A stretch of 64,000 bases of DNA, from the NCBI RefSeq assembly GCF_036785885.1, contig NC_092312.1, forward strand, positions 38,419,239-38,483,238, in the 5' to 3' direction. Below, in pieces: positions 33,201-43,289 of the stretch (position 1 is its first letter; every line of letters begins with the position of its first letter). Both the position numbers and the translations under genes were made by a program. The notes below the pieces were generated by a model. The model did no database searches. It was not told the origin of the DNA and worked only from the letters and a program-made list of their open reading frames with translations. This DNA comes from Coffea arabica (taxonomy: Eukaryota; Streptophyta; Magnoliopsida; Gentianales; Rubiaceae).

Positions 33201-33859
33201 GCATGATCCGAGCGGCCCCTGGCCAAATGTGAAACATGTGAGAGATCAAATCCATCCGCCCACTCCCGATTCATCAAGGCCCTATCCAAGCGTTGCCACA
33301 CCCTACCATTCGTCCATGTAAATGCAGCACCATCAAAAGGCACCTCGGACAAGCCACAAATTCCTGTCGACTCATTAAATTCCTCCATATTCCTGTGATT
33401 TGCCGGGGACCCCCCCAGACGCTCCTGCATATTGGCAATAACATTAAAATCCCCTGCCACTAACCACGGGCCACGCACCTCCCCCGACAAACCTTCCATG
33501 GCCGACCACAACTCGCGGCGCCCCACCCTCGAACATCGAGCATAAACTGCCGAAAATTGAATCGAGCACCCCGAAGAGAACCCAATGTGCATATGCAGAA
33601 GTTGTTCGGCGAATTCCCTAAAGTTCACTGTCATCTCACTAAACCAGAACACCCAAACCTTGTTATTTAGAGCCCCCCAAGCCTTATCAAACCCCAGTGA
33701 CCGACGGACCACCTCCATTTGAGCAGGGTCCGACAAAGGTTCCAGCAGAACAAGTAATCGAATCTTATGAGTTTTACAAATGTTGTGCAAATATCTAATT
33801 GAATCCCGGCGAGATGCCCCATGAATATTCCATACAACAAATTTAATTGGATTTAACAT
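30233..33859 (-). CDS. L1 ORF2: AP-type endonuclease and reverse transcriptase (1208 aa)
   Basis: An endonuclease/exonuclease/phosphatase fold occupies about residues 1-235 (VWNIHGA at 8, VAGDFNVI near 135, RSDHAPLL near 215). RT spans about 450-740 with RPISLCNTCSKVISKLV, KLDMEKAYDRIEW and the catalytic AFADDM near 678. A zinc-binding RT-associated domain (CGCCYGEEEDLLHVF) lies near 1070-1090. The start ATG at 33859 overlaps the ORF1 stop by 17 bases, suggesting coupled translation. All catalytic motifs look intact. The product nicks target DNA and reverse-transcribes the element from its poly(A) end. Confidence 0.93.
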   Translation of the reverse strand: MLNPIKFVVWNIHGASRRDSIRYLHNICKTHKIRLLVLLEPLSDPAQMEVVRRSLGFDKAWGALNNKVWVFWFSEMTVNFREFAEQLLHMHIGFSSGCSIQFSAVYARCSRVGRRELWSAMEGLSGEVRGPWLVAGDFNVIANMQERLGGSPANHRNMEEFNESTGICGLSEVPFDGAAFTWTNGRVWQRLDRALMNREWADGFDLSHVSHLARGRSDHAPLLICCQNGSHPKRSFKFLNVWRGHPGFKEVVQCSWAKPVEGEGMVRFYNKLKAVKVGLQVWNVQVYGNVFAKVKDAEDIMKQREEEFDTSRHPAARASLEEAKAVYARNLAAECAYWRQKAGIKWLQVGDANTAYFHSRYRQRRNSNFVARIKDAAGAWLEDIQDIRRSAVESVSSLFASEQHGWQPPVIPFTLPQLSAADNGMLVALPELAKLREVVFGLEADSAPGPDGFGAGFYQGCWEIIKSDLLEAVKAFFQGMGLPRSFTSTSIVLLPKIAGATCWKDFRPISLCNTCSKVISKLVARRLGRVLPTLVSPWQTGFVPGRGITDNILLTQELVMDLDRRLRHPNLMLKLDMEKAYDRIEWPFLLFMLRQFGFQERVVDMFYRLVSNNWFSVLVNGEAAGFFKSTRGVRQGDPVSPGLFVLVTEFLGRGLHHLLLGRPERFFVSAGSQVPYLAFADDMLVFTRCSEECLSVIKDFLEEYQQASGQKVNVNKSAFFLASGATLGQEQMVTRVLGFHRAGFPFTYLGAPIYKGRRLSLLFDGIVAKMRVHLGHWSTKLLSFGGKLVLARHVLASLPMYLLQVLNPPKAVLTRLGNICNSFLWDHKGERRLHWASWEKLCFPTDEGGLGFRSFKDMARAFAAKLWWRFRSGDSIWAEFMHVKYSAGCHPMEASSARPSPTWRRLEAIRLVVEPKIRWCIGEGLVDFWKDRWAFDEPLEVVVAGMEQPRFLVSEFITNDGWDEVRLAQWVPESVILVIKEIPFEVSQKDRLVWAPSPSGLFTVKSAWEVLRQRRSPSLVDSLLWQPALPAKMAFLAWRLVRQFIPLDVVLKSRGVSFPSRCGCCYGEEEDLLHVFVTGPIASQVWKQVSSRFGFQLRNCTTMASVFIAWFLTSDASAKNHIRVILPIVVCWFIWLARNGERFQGGRWEVNGIIRDVDNFIEQLGKANRLHRSQFRGDADCEWLRLVRGDPRRRSHVRLPGISRPVES

Positions 33860-35468
33860 TAGACCGCAAAGAATAATGAGTTTGTGATTGGGATGGAACC
33901 TGTTTCACACGAGCTTTCGCCTGCATACCTCCCTTTTGCCTTACTCCACACAAGCGCACCTCCAAGGACTGGATGTTCACCTGCTCCACTCCACTCCTCC
34001 GCCCCTCGCCACCGGTTGGTGCGTTAGGCAGCCGGTGTTGCAGCAAACCCTGAAATTTCCTTAGCTGCTCCAATGGCACAGTCTCCCCCGGAACGTCTCC
34101 GTCCGAGAGTTGACGTCTATGTCTCTGACCTACGACCCGGGCCCCACCCGCGGAACTGGAGGGAAAGCGCTCAAAATCCTGAACCTCCATATCTGAAAGT
34201 GACTGAAGAATCCTAAAGGAATTGATAAACGCCTGCTCCCCCACTGCCCTCTTCCCACTTTCCCCCCTCGCCCCTCCAAATGCTTCCTCCACGTTTGCTT
34301 TGTCCGGAGACCCTGGAGAGTCTGCCACTCGGGCCGACACAATGCTCAAACCAGCGTTCTCCTCAACACCTATCCCAGCATCACCTTCCAACCGGGACGA
34401 ATCCGCCACCCGACTCGAGTAGCCTGGAGCCTCCAAGCCCGTCTCCACCGCCACGGCACAAACCTCCCGCTCCACTTCCTTCCCCGCCTCCTCCGGACCC
34501 AAACCTGGTGAAACCTCCGGATTAACATTCTCCACATCTACCCCTTCACTACCTCGTCCAGTCTGTTCACTCCCCCCAGGGCGTTGCTGACTCCCCGCAC
34601 GCAGCAGAGAATCATCTCCAGGCCCCTTCACCTCAATTGAACCCTTAGGCCGGTATATTTCCACGATTTTCCCTACATCCCTACCCTCCCGTTTGTCCAG
34701 TTTGAGCTCTGGATGCTTCCTAAAACATTCACCATCTTCATGACCAAAACGTTGACAAAACCCACAGAATTTTGGCCAACTCTCATACACCACCTCCTGC
34801 CAAAACCCCTCCTGCTCCTCCCCAATCCAAACCCGACGGGGGGGCAATTTCAAAACATTCATCTCAACCAAAACCCTTGCAACCGAAGGCCGCCTGAGAG
34901 ACAAAGTCGCCGAGTCAATCTTCAGACATCTTCCCAGCAAACCAGCCAGTTTGGCAATATACATTGCATTAAATAAAGGCAACAGAAGAAAAGGCAAAGA
35001 CACCCATACAGGCGCGAACTTGGAATCCTGATTTGCCTTGAAGTCCAGTGTCCATTTGGATATTAGCATCTGCGCACCCTTCACAAACCAGGAACGGCGC
35101 ACAAAGAGACGTGTAAAATCCTCCTCTAACGATGGTCTGATCAGAACATGATTCAAATCCAGGAGACCGACTTCACATTCTCCTTTGAGCCCAAGCGACA
35201 CAAAGAAACCCCTAATGATTTCCATTGGCGGCCGACGAAACGGGAAACGACCCACCAATGCATTTTGAAAAGGAGATGAAAGCAAACTCAGCTCATGCTG
35301 GGATAACCTCAGCGCAGGCTCTCCTCGATGCATCGAACAAAACCCCAGATCAGGAACTACCGCACCCTCCTTCCGAGACCCCGCGAGCGCCTCGACGAAC
35401 GATTTGACCACCGTCGCTTCGCCATTTGGCCCCCCAGTGGCCGGCGGCGGCCACTGCGGCCCCTCCAT
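33843..35468 (-). CDS. L1 ORF1: DUF4283 and zinc-knuckle nucleic-acid-binding protein (541 aa)
   Basis: The N-terminal part (about residues 55-220) has the DUF4283-type fold of plant LINE ORF1 proteins. A CCHC knuckle, CGFCQRFGHEDGEC, lies near 235-248. The rest is a long, charged, low-complexity tail ending SLRSNVKSN. It probably coats the LINE RNA. The start ATG (MEGPQWPP) at 35468 follows a short leader and has no competing upstream in-frame ATG within the element. The region is G/C-rich on the coding strand, unlike the AT-rich surroundings, as expected for a young insert. Confidence 0.9.
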   Translation of the reverse strand: MEGPQWPPPATGGPNGEATVVKSFVEALAGSRKEGAVVPDLGFCSMHRGEPALRLSQHELSLLSSPFQNALVGRFPFRRPPMEIIRGFFVSLGLKGECEVGLLDLNHVLIRPSLEEDFTRLFVRRSWFVKGAQMLISKWTLDFKANQDSKFAPVWVSLPFLLLPLFNAMYIAKLAGLLGRCLKIDSATLSLRRPSVARVLVEMNVLKLPPRRVWIGEEQEGFWQEVVYESWPKFCGFCQRFGHEDGECFRKHPELKLDKREGRDVGKIVEIYRPKGSIEVKGPGDDSLLRAGSQQRPGGSEQTGRGSEGVDVENVNPEVSPGLGPEEAGKEVEREVCAVAVETGLEAPGYSSRVADSSRLEGDAGIGVEENAGLSIVSARVADSPGSPDKANVEEAFGGARGESGKRAVGEQAFINSFRILQSLSDMEVQDFERFPSSSAGGARVVGQRHRRQLSDGDVPGETVPLEQLRKFQGLLQHRLPNAPTGGEGRRSGVEQVNIQSLEVRLCGVRQKGGMQAKARVKQVPSQSQTHYSLRSNVKSN

Positions 35469-35560
35469 TCACCAAACCCTAGACGTTAGGATTGTTCTAT
35501 ATTTTCCCTTACTTTTATTATTCCCCTTTGACACCTTGTAAATTGTTTGCAGTGTAAAAC

Positions 35561-35575
35561 GGCCTCTTGAAGATC
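35561..35575. repeat. Target-site duplication of the L1 LINE, right copy
   Basis: GGCCTCTTGAAGATC, identical to 29539-29553. Confidence 0.95.
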
Positions 35576-36227
35576 ACTTATTTGCTTCGCTGATTTCTAA
35601 ATCTATAAAGTAAATGACAAGGCAAATTCCCTGTAACAAGCTTTGATGCTTAAATCAGTATGGAGTATTGAAAATAATTAAAGATGGAATAGTAAAGATG
35701 GAGAGAGTAAAAATTGTCACTAGCCCCCGCTTTATTGCTTGATCTTGCCTTTATACTAGCTCCTTGATAGGTAAGTTGGGTAGATCCATTACTAGTGAAT
35801 AGTGCCTCATGCAGACACAAGACCTCGAACTCGAGATCATTTGCTGAGGTGTCACATTTAGCCTTCCTCAACACCTATATCCTCTCTTGACAAGTGTCAA
35901 CTTTTTAACAAAAATTGACAAGTAAACCCTTGTCAACCCCAAGAACCAGTTTAAGGACACTTGTCCTTACCCTTCTTCAATACCATTCTAGTTTATCCTA
36001 CAACTAGGAACTGTCTAATTGAGATATGAACTACACTCTTGTGAAAAGTTTCGGTGAATAGAATAACTGTACTTTAGATTTTTAAGAACCATGTAAGTAG
36101 TCTGATACCTCGTTCTTTGATTTAGTTAAAGTAGGAAAAGATTGAGTTCTATGATGAAAAGTGACTATTTAGCTAGAAATAGCCTATTCTAGTTATTTGG
36201 AATTTCTAAATAGAAATCAAACGTAGT

Positions 36228-36233
36228 TTTATT
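36228..36233 (-). terminator. Likely polyadenylation signal of annexin copy 1
   Basis: AATAAA on the minus strand 141 bp after the stop codon; the same hexamer is kept at 61023-61028 after annexin copy 2. Confidence 0.5.
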
Positions 36234-36373
36234 CAAGTAACTTCACATACCTAATATACATGTAAAAATCAATATTCTTAAAATCCGACTTTCCAATCAA
36301 TATTTGCCGAACATTTGATTGCAATCATACATTCATATGAATAGAGGATAGGATCCTTGCCATGTGCTGCAAT

Positions 36374-39300
36374 TTAGACGTTTGTTCCAAGTAAGGCCAT
36401 GAGGAAATCTTGATAATCCCCTGAAGTGTCACCAATAACTGCACTATCAAGACTGGTTTTGTTGGTGTTGAAATATTCTCCCTTAACTTTCATCATATCT
36501 ATCTCTGCTCGAGTTACTATCACCCTAGTCAGAGAATCCTCATCAGTCCCAAGCCCAACAATGGAAGCTCTAATCAACTGAAATTTTCAAATCAAAATAT
36601 GGGATTGCAAATAGAAAATAGAAAAATAGAAATAGAAAAACCATGTAGATTATCAAGTATTCAGTAGTATCATTTATTTTTTATAGTCCCACAAAAAGTT
36701 TTACTAATTTATAAATGGGTTAAATGCACTAAACCCCCACCAAACTTTATCCTTAATTGGATTTTAACTCTCTCAACTCAATAAATAGGTATTTTGCCCC
36801 CTACTTTATATTTTAGGACAAAAGTACCTTTTCCATATTAATTATTATTTTATTTATTTTTTCTTTTTTGCCCTTTTCATGTTTTTAAAATTTGTCTCCT
36901 TCTCTTATGTGATCAACTAGTTTTTCTCTTTACTACTATTATCCATATATTAATTTTAATCTTCTTAAACTTATCTTTTATTTATTTCTATCCTTTTTAG
37001 TTTTTTGTTATTGAAAATAATAATTATCATAAAGTCTATGCTATAGTAAAATATATATTATCTATACGCATAAATTATTTCATATATTATTTAAATCAGC
37101 ATATTTAGAGCTTAAAATAAATTAATTTTTAATAACAATAGCAACAAATTCAAATTGTAATAACATAGTGGTCAATCAACTATGCACTTATGTTAATATT
37201 TTTTGAAATAGTCAAATTGCTAAAATATACACTTTTTTATTATGATAGACATATATTAATTTTTTATGCTATTTAATTTGTCTTGAATTTTCTAATAGTG
37301 TAATTAAATAAAAAATGAATAAAATTATAAGTAAAAGATAATTACAATATTATAATAAACATACAAATTAGTAATACTAGTAGGTAAGTGAAATAAAATA
37401 GTGACATAAGAGAAGTGAAAAAAAAAGAAAATAGTAAACAAAAAAATAAAAGAAAGTAATGGAAAAGGAAAAATAAGGGAATGAATAAAAAAAAGAAATA
37501 AAATAAAATACCAAGGGCACTTTTGTCTTAAAATGTTAAATAGGGAGACAAGGTGCTTATTTAATAAGTTCAGAGGGTAAAGCGCAACTAAGGATAAAGT
37601 TTAGGAGGGTTTAGTACATTAGGATGTGAGAATGAAGCACACAGTACCAGTTAAATTGCCTACAATCTACATTGCCAAGCAGGACTAACTTGTCCAATTT
37701 AGTCATCAATCGAATGACACTGGCTTTTGGGTTGAATATTTCCAAGAGCAAATTACCTTAAGATGGACGGAGTGTAAAAATGAAACTCCACAAACTCAAC
37801 ATTCTGCCGAGTCTTATAATCTGTCTAGTAGGGAACTAAGTGGAATTGTATCAGAAACAATGCTGCCAGCTCATTTGAGTTTTGTGTTACCTCTGCAAAG
37901 TGCTTTTCAGGGGAGTCAATGCACCAAATGGCCACCTTCAAAATGGATTCCAAATTGCCTTTGCCACAATTCAAAATGTCCTGACAGAGTGTTCTGGAAA
38001 GTTAGGAAGCAAAATACTAGGAGGTGTTTGTCAAATAATTAGCTTCTTTTAGTCAGAACTGAACCTCATCTATGGAATTTCCATAGTTTTTCTTGTGATG
38101 CAGGAAAGTTTCTTTCAGCTGGAAAACACTTCTGGTGCTAAGGATGGACAGAAAATCATCGTGATCTAATTTCTTCGTCTTGATAACTTCATGTAGCTTG
38201 GCAGCTTCAGAATTGGCAATAGCAGAATCAACTACTTTCTTGTCATATATATAGGAACTGACTAAACTAACCAAAACCTGATGAAATATGCATCTATTAG
38301 TTATAACTTCTGAAACACCATATTCCAGAATAACAAAATATTTCTGAGAGCTGGAAATGGATGAATATTGAGCTATCAAATTCTAGGCTGTAAGCATTCT
38401 GAAACGCATTACAAAGAGTCTTAAACTTGAGGAAAACCAATAACAAAAAGCCAACTCTAAGAAAATGAAAAGATTCAACTGGGAAAAAATCAACAAAAAT
38501 TTGCCAAAATGCATTCATGATCAGTTAAAAGGACAACAGAATTATGTTTAGTTCCACGGATATTATATGAGGGCTTAAATTTACCTTTTGGAGAGGCATT
38601 GGAACATTTGATATGATGTCTTCTTCAAGTGAACTATCGCATAGAATTGAATATGCTTGTCTTACAGCAATCAAATTGTGAGGAGATGATGCACATGCTA
38701 TCTCAACAATTACTTGCAGTTCATTGACACCTTTCCTCCTGGAATTCAAGGCTTCATTTGCCAGCCTTGCATCTCTTTCAGGAGGATCACAAATCCACAG
38801 GATAACAGCTTTCTGTCACTTGATATTATAATCATTAGTTAGATAGTTTCCATGTCAGGCAATTAAACTAAGTGTTGAGTTTCTTGAACTTAAATTGAAC
38901 TAATCAGTACCTGACTTCCTACCGGAAATACCAACTAAATTAGCAATGTTTAGTACAAATTCATAAAAAGTGTAGAAAAGTCTGAGTTATCCCTTTAGGG
39001 ACTGAAAATCTTATTATCACCAACAATTAAAAGGAAATTTTGAAAGTTACCCTGAAGTCACCGGACAATTCAGCATTAAGATCATCAATGAGGCACTTAT
39101 CGTAAAGCTGCTGATAAGTTTCGCCGATTATCCTCCTCTGACTTGCATTTCTATGTCCCAACACCTTTATGACTGCCTTTTCGTCGGTTCCCAGGCCTAA
39201 CCATGAATCCAGAATACATGAACAGCACAAAACTACATTCAAACATGTAGTAGTACCAGGAGGTGTTTGTACTACTATATGCAAAAGAGAAACGAAAAGA

Positions 39301-39446
39301 AAACAAAAGCCACAGAATATAGATTAAGAAGAAACAGAACAAAAATTGAAAATGAAGAGATTGAATAGACCTTGGAAGGCTTTTCTGAGTCTTTCACAGT
39401 CTTGCCTTGGAGAAGGAACAACATCCGGAAGTCTTAGCGTGGCCAT
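36374..39446 (-). CDS. Annexin (annexin D3-like), complete six-exon gene
   Basis: Exons, minus strand: 39446-39371, 39196-39051, 38812-38585, 38277-38065, 37980-37891, 36577-36374 (76+146+228+213+90+204 bp; 318 aa). All introns are GT-AG and the phases join cleanly. Annexins bind acidic membranes in a Ca2+-dependent way through four about 70-residue repeats. Type II calcium sites are intact in repeat 1 (GLGT 26-29, E68) and repeat 4 (GLGT 259-262, D301); repeats 2 and 3 lack them, as usual in plants. It keeps His40, discussed for peroxidase activity in plant annexins, but lacks the common repeat-1 Trp (Leu27). Segments such as SSPHNLIAVRQAY, DSSLEEDI, SPEKHFAE and TRAEIDMMKVKGEYFN match Arabidopsis annexin 3 more closely than other family members. 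The start gives MATLRLPDVVPSP, a standard plant annexin N-terminus. Intron 5 (1313 bp) holds a MITE-like insert. Confidence 0.95.
36718..37623. mobile_element. MITE-like element with long terminal inverted repeats in annexin intron 5 (copy 1)
   Basis: The left end (AATGCACTAAACCC at 36723) and the reverse complement of the right end (AATGTACTAAACCC, ending 37620) match imperfectly over about 100 bp, including 'aaactttatcctta' and 'gacaaaagt'. The centre is about 80% A/T with no ORF. Boundaries are approximate. It is also present in intron 5 of copy 2, so it predates the duplication. Confidence 0.7.
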
Positions 39447-41429
39447 GGACTTTTGCAGAAAAGCATAACCTTTTTGTTCTTTTTTGGTTTTGGGTTTTAT
39501 GAGAATGGATAAAATCAGTTACAAAAAATGAGTAATAAATTTGGACAATGCTATAGTGCCTATAGTAATGATAACGATATTAGGGAAACCTGCTATTATA
39601 GGTTTCTATTACCTTTAGTGACAAATCAAAATTTTTAGCGACTTTTTTAAATATTATATTAGAATAATTAATATTAACTTTAGTAAGTTTTTAATTAAAA
39701 CTAGTAACTATATGCCTGAAAGATAAGTTTTAGTTAGAAATAGAAATTTACACTTTGAGTAATTTAATTTACTTATTATTTGACAAAATTTACTTTTTTT
39801 TTAAATTAAACTTACTAATACTAAAAGTAAAAAATTTACATATTTAAGTAAAAAAATCACCTGTTTCTGAAAACGGTTTTGGGTTATCACATCTTTCTAA
39901 AGTTGCTTCCCTTCTTTTTATTTTCTTCTCACCTCACGATATGATGGAATAGAAATTTTTTCCTGGCAAAATTTTCCTAGCAAGATTACAACAGTTCTGA
40001 TCGAGAATCGCCGGACAGATACGAGAACGAAGATTCTGACTCCCACTGGATGCCGTTTAAAGGCCCTTCCAGCAGGGTATAGTTGCAAACAAAATAATTT
40101 GTGTTTTTGTTATTCCACTGAAAATTGAATATTCTTCTGCATATTCATTGTTCCGTTTTGTTTTTGTTTTGATTTTATCGTAGTTTTACATGACAATGAA
40201 GGAGAGGCTTTTACTAGTGAATTGAAAATTATACCCTTCGTATTTTGTGCATCTTCTGTTCCTTCTTATTTAAGGTTTATACATTTCTGGCAATGCCTCC
40301 CGCTAGATGCCGTTTAAAGGCCCTTTTAGCAAGGTATAGCTGCAAACAAAATGATGGTAGTAGTATGTCGTCGTTTATGTGAAGAGTGGTTAATTTGGGA
40401 ATGCACATAATGTGTTTGGTGAAATGTCCAAAAGAAATTTGTATGATATGATCGATGCCTGTACGGGGTTAGAAAGCACCGAACAACTTGATTAAAACCA
40501 CAGTTGACGAATTTCAGTTACGCCGGCCAACTTGTACTAGGAAACAAAAATGTCAAACGCACTTCATCATTTATTGGTAAGAATTGATACCTTAATTTTA
40601 CAATAAGTTTGGTTAAACTATAAAGGAGGCAAATGTAATTAAACCCCAAAAGTATTAACCGCTCCTTCTTTTTATTCTTTTTTTTTTTTTTTAAATAACT
40701 CAGTTTCAGTCTTGTGCTCTGCAACTTTTTGCTTGCATGATTTAGATCAGAAAGAATAAACCCAAATAATCATATGCTATGGAGTTCTCTTTACGTGGTG
40801 ATTACTTAGGAAGCTTATTTACCAGTTGGAAATGTTATTTGCTATTCTTGAAACTGCAGTTTCTATGATTTGAAGTGGTTTCAATCTTTTCTCTGCCTGT
40901 ACCTGTTCCAAAATGGAATGGTTTTTTAAAGTTATGTTCTTGTAGTTAAATCACATGTCTTACATATTTTTATTGCTTGAATGGCTGTGCTGTAATGCAT
41001 TTGTAAGAATCCATTCTGTACATAAAGAAGCAACGTTGTACAGGATGAAGGCTTCATCAATTAAGCTTTGCCTTTGATCAATTTAATATCTGGTATATGT
41101 GTGAGAATAAATTAGTATACAATAAACTAGAGCGTGAACTATATTGGGGAACCTTGGAATTTCCCTGGTTTGAAAAACCAGCCAAACAATGTATTTCAAT
41201 TGATCATAATTCCAAATCCATTCAACTGAATGATTTATTGAATTCAAATCCACCGACCCAAACAGAGTAATTTATTTGTCAAATGCAACAAGCATTTTAA
41301 CTTCGAACTATGCAGTGTTTTCATTAGGCATACAAAAGTTTGATTTTATGCATAATTTAAGAGGACAAGTTGACTGCACTAATTTGTTCAGTAATTTTTA
41401 TTTCTTCAAGACTAAAAGAAAAAATCAGA
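39447..41429. other. Annexin upstream region and intergenic DNA without genes
   Basis: Only about 100 bp separate the annexin ATG from repetitive sequence beginning near 39549 ('agtaatgataacgatattagggaaacc'). No clear TATA box is visible in that interval. Further right is AT-rich DNA with no credible ORF, including a pair of short direct repeats at 40038-40351. Confidence 0.55.
40038..40351 (+). repeat. Pair of about 55-bp direct repeats
   Basis: 'gatgccgtttaaaggccctt' plus flanks is found at about 40038-40093 and again at about 40296-40351, with about six mismatches; the spacer is about 200 bp. Confidence 0.8.
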
Positions 41430-42361
41430 TGATAAAACATTTTATAGTAATTTATATACTATTTGCCAATTAAAAGAAAGTTTGATAAAAAAAATGTGCA
41501 TATAAATCCATATTGTAAATGATACAAAATATATTTGAATCTGACGAAACTTAATAGGGGTAAATTTACTATAATTTTCAAAGATTATGCTACATTAGTA
41601 CAACTTTAACTTTTATACTTGTGACCTAGAAAATAAATTTATTAAAACACATAACATTTATAAATGATACATACATTTATTAAAATGCTTAAAACATATA
41701 ACATTTATGAATGATACATACAATCATATATTATACATTTACGTTACCAATAATTACTAACTATAATATTAAGTTTCAATCATTAATAAAAAAATCTTAG
41801 CATTATTTTAAATAAATTTCCTAATACTTGTTTCATATAAGTTTCTTTAAATAAAAGAGTAAATTTATGCCACAAACTAGTAAGTTTTGACAATTAAACA
41901 AATTTATTATTCTATCAACAAGATTTACTATTAATCTATAAAAACTTACTATTACTTGAACTAAACTTACTCTCCAAAAAGTAAGTTTCGAATATAGAGT
42001 ACTAATTTATTTTTAAAAAAAGTAACTTTCATTTTTATTTCGATTTACTTTTTGAGACATAAATAGGATAACACTTATGTGACCATTTTCGATTTATTTT
42101 TGATTTACTGTTAGCGACCATTTGATTATTTGATGGACTTATCCACCTAAGTAGGATAACACTTAAAAATAAGAAAGTAAGTTTCCCATTTAAAATAGTA
42201 AGTTAACAGTAATAAATTAATAACTTTTATACTTCAAAAGGTAAATTGAAATAAATATTAAACTTATTTTCTAAATAAATAAATTACTACTTTATATCCC
42301 AAACTTGCCTTTTAGAGAGTAAGTTTAATTCAAGTAATAGTAAGTTTTTATACATAAATAG

Positions 42362-42374
42362 TAATTCTTACTGA
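42362..42374. repeat. Target-site duplication of the short LINE, left copy
   Basis: TAATTCTTACTGA, identical to 43120-43132. Confidence 0.85.
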
Positions 42375-43119
42375 AGTACGAGGGTAAGAGGTTTGTGGGG
42401 GCACAGGTATGTCGATTAATCTTTTCAGAGATGATTCAGTGGTTCAGGATTCAGTTTCCGGACTGCCGAGTTCCGTCATAGTCGTGGGATCAGTTCTATT
42501 TGGCCATATTGACATCGAAAACGGTGTTTTCCCATAGGTTGGTTAGATGGGTGTGTCCTGTCCACGGAAGTCTAAAGCTTAACACGGATGGTTGTTCTAA
42601 GGGTAACCCTGACTTGAGTGGAGGAGGGGGGGTACTTCGTGATGAGGGGGGAGGATGGTGTTGGCGTTTTCGTGTAGCTTCGGCTTGGCTTCGAGCATGC
42701 AGGCTGAGGCCCGCGCCCTACTGTTTGGGGTCAAGTTGTGTCTCCAGAGGGGGTTCGGTCCCTTGGAGGTGGAGCTGGACTCGTTGGTATTAGTCCGTAT
42801 TTTGAAACAATTAGTACGTTGTCCATGGGGCATTCACACAGAGGTGCAGTAGTTGTTGGGGTTTGCATCTTACTTGCCTCGGATTCTTCACTGTTACCGT
42901 CAGGCGAATCAGGTAGCGGATGCATTGGCTAACACGGGTTGCCAGTTGGCTCGGGACGACATGTTTCGGATTTGCCCTGATTAGCGCGAGGAGCTCTATT
43001 TCTGGATAGGCTTGGAGTGCCTTCCCTCCGCCGTGTTGTGAGGGAGTGATAGTTTGTGAGCATTGGTGTTTGCAACCTTGTTTTTCCCTTAATAATATTT
43101 GTTTTTGATTAAAAAAAAA
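42375..43119 (+). mobile_element. 5'-truncated LINE carrying RNase H (745 bp)
   Basis: It encodes a decayed L1 RNase H (HGSLKLNTDGCSKGNPDLSG from about 42560, then frame-shifted pieces such as RALLFGVKLCLQRG and VELDS) and ends in an A run at 43111-43119. A perfect 13-bp duplication flanks it. The RNase H resembles that of the decayed LINE at 20263-25213 (GCSRGNARLSG) more than that of the intact LINE. Confidence 0.85.
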
Positions 43120-43132
43120 TAATTCTTACTGA
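43120..43132. repeat. Target-site duplication of the short LINE, right copy
   Basis: TAATTCTTACTGA directly follows the A-rich tail. Confidence 0.85.
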
Positions 43133-43289
43133 TAACATGGTAAAATTGATTAATAATCAAAACTTACTGATTTATGGGACACATATACTATTTTACTTTA
43201 AAACATATTTCAAACTAGTATTAGGAAATTTATTTGAAATAACGATAAGATGTTTTATTAATGATTAAATCTTAGTATCTTAGTTAGTA

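Larger units (their letters stand above)
29554..35560 (-). mobile_element. Near-complete L1-type LINE (6007 bp)
   Basis: It is bounded by perfect 15-bp direct repeats. The poly(A) tail appears as a T-rich run at 29554-29583 on the plus strand, so the element is on the minus strand. Its 5' end at 35560 lies 92 bp upstream of the ORF1 ATG. ORF1 (541 aa) and ORF2 (1208 aa) have no stop codon; only the terminal RNase H is out of frame. This is the best-preserved non-LTR element here. Confidence 0.95.
29495..36002 (-). repeat. LTR of the Tat-like element, split by an L1 LINE (copy 1)
   Basis: The inner LTR end is TGTTGAGAAG on the plus strand at 29495. The outer end is tentatively ...TTATCCTACA at 36002, giving about 486 bp after removing the LINE and one target-site copy. 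A TATAAAGG box (minus strand, 35748-35755) supports a promoter-bearing LTR. The outer boundary is inferred from TG...CA ends only. The uninterrupted homologue is 60313-60801. The LTR lies about 370 bp beyond the annexin stop codon. Confidence 0.55.

Noticed and set aside
34130..35407. Several plus- and minus-strand frames over LINE ORF1
   Set aside because: Shadows of ORF1, whose G/C-rich tail leaves few stops in other frames.
37860..38042. Plus-strand 60-residue frame, also at 62670
   Set aside because: It is the antisense of annexin exon 5; conserved in both copies only because the exon is.
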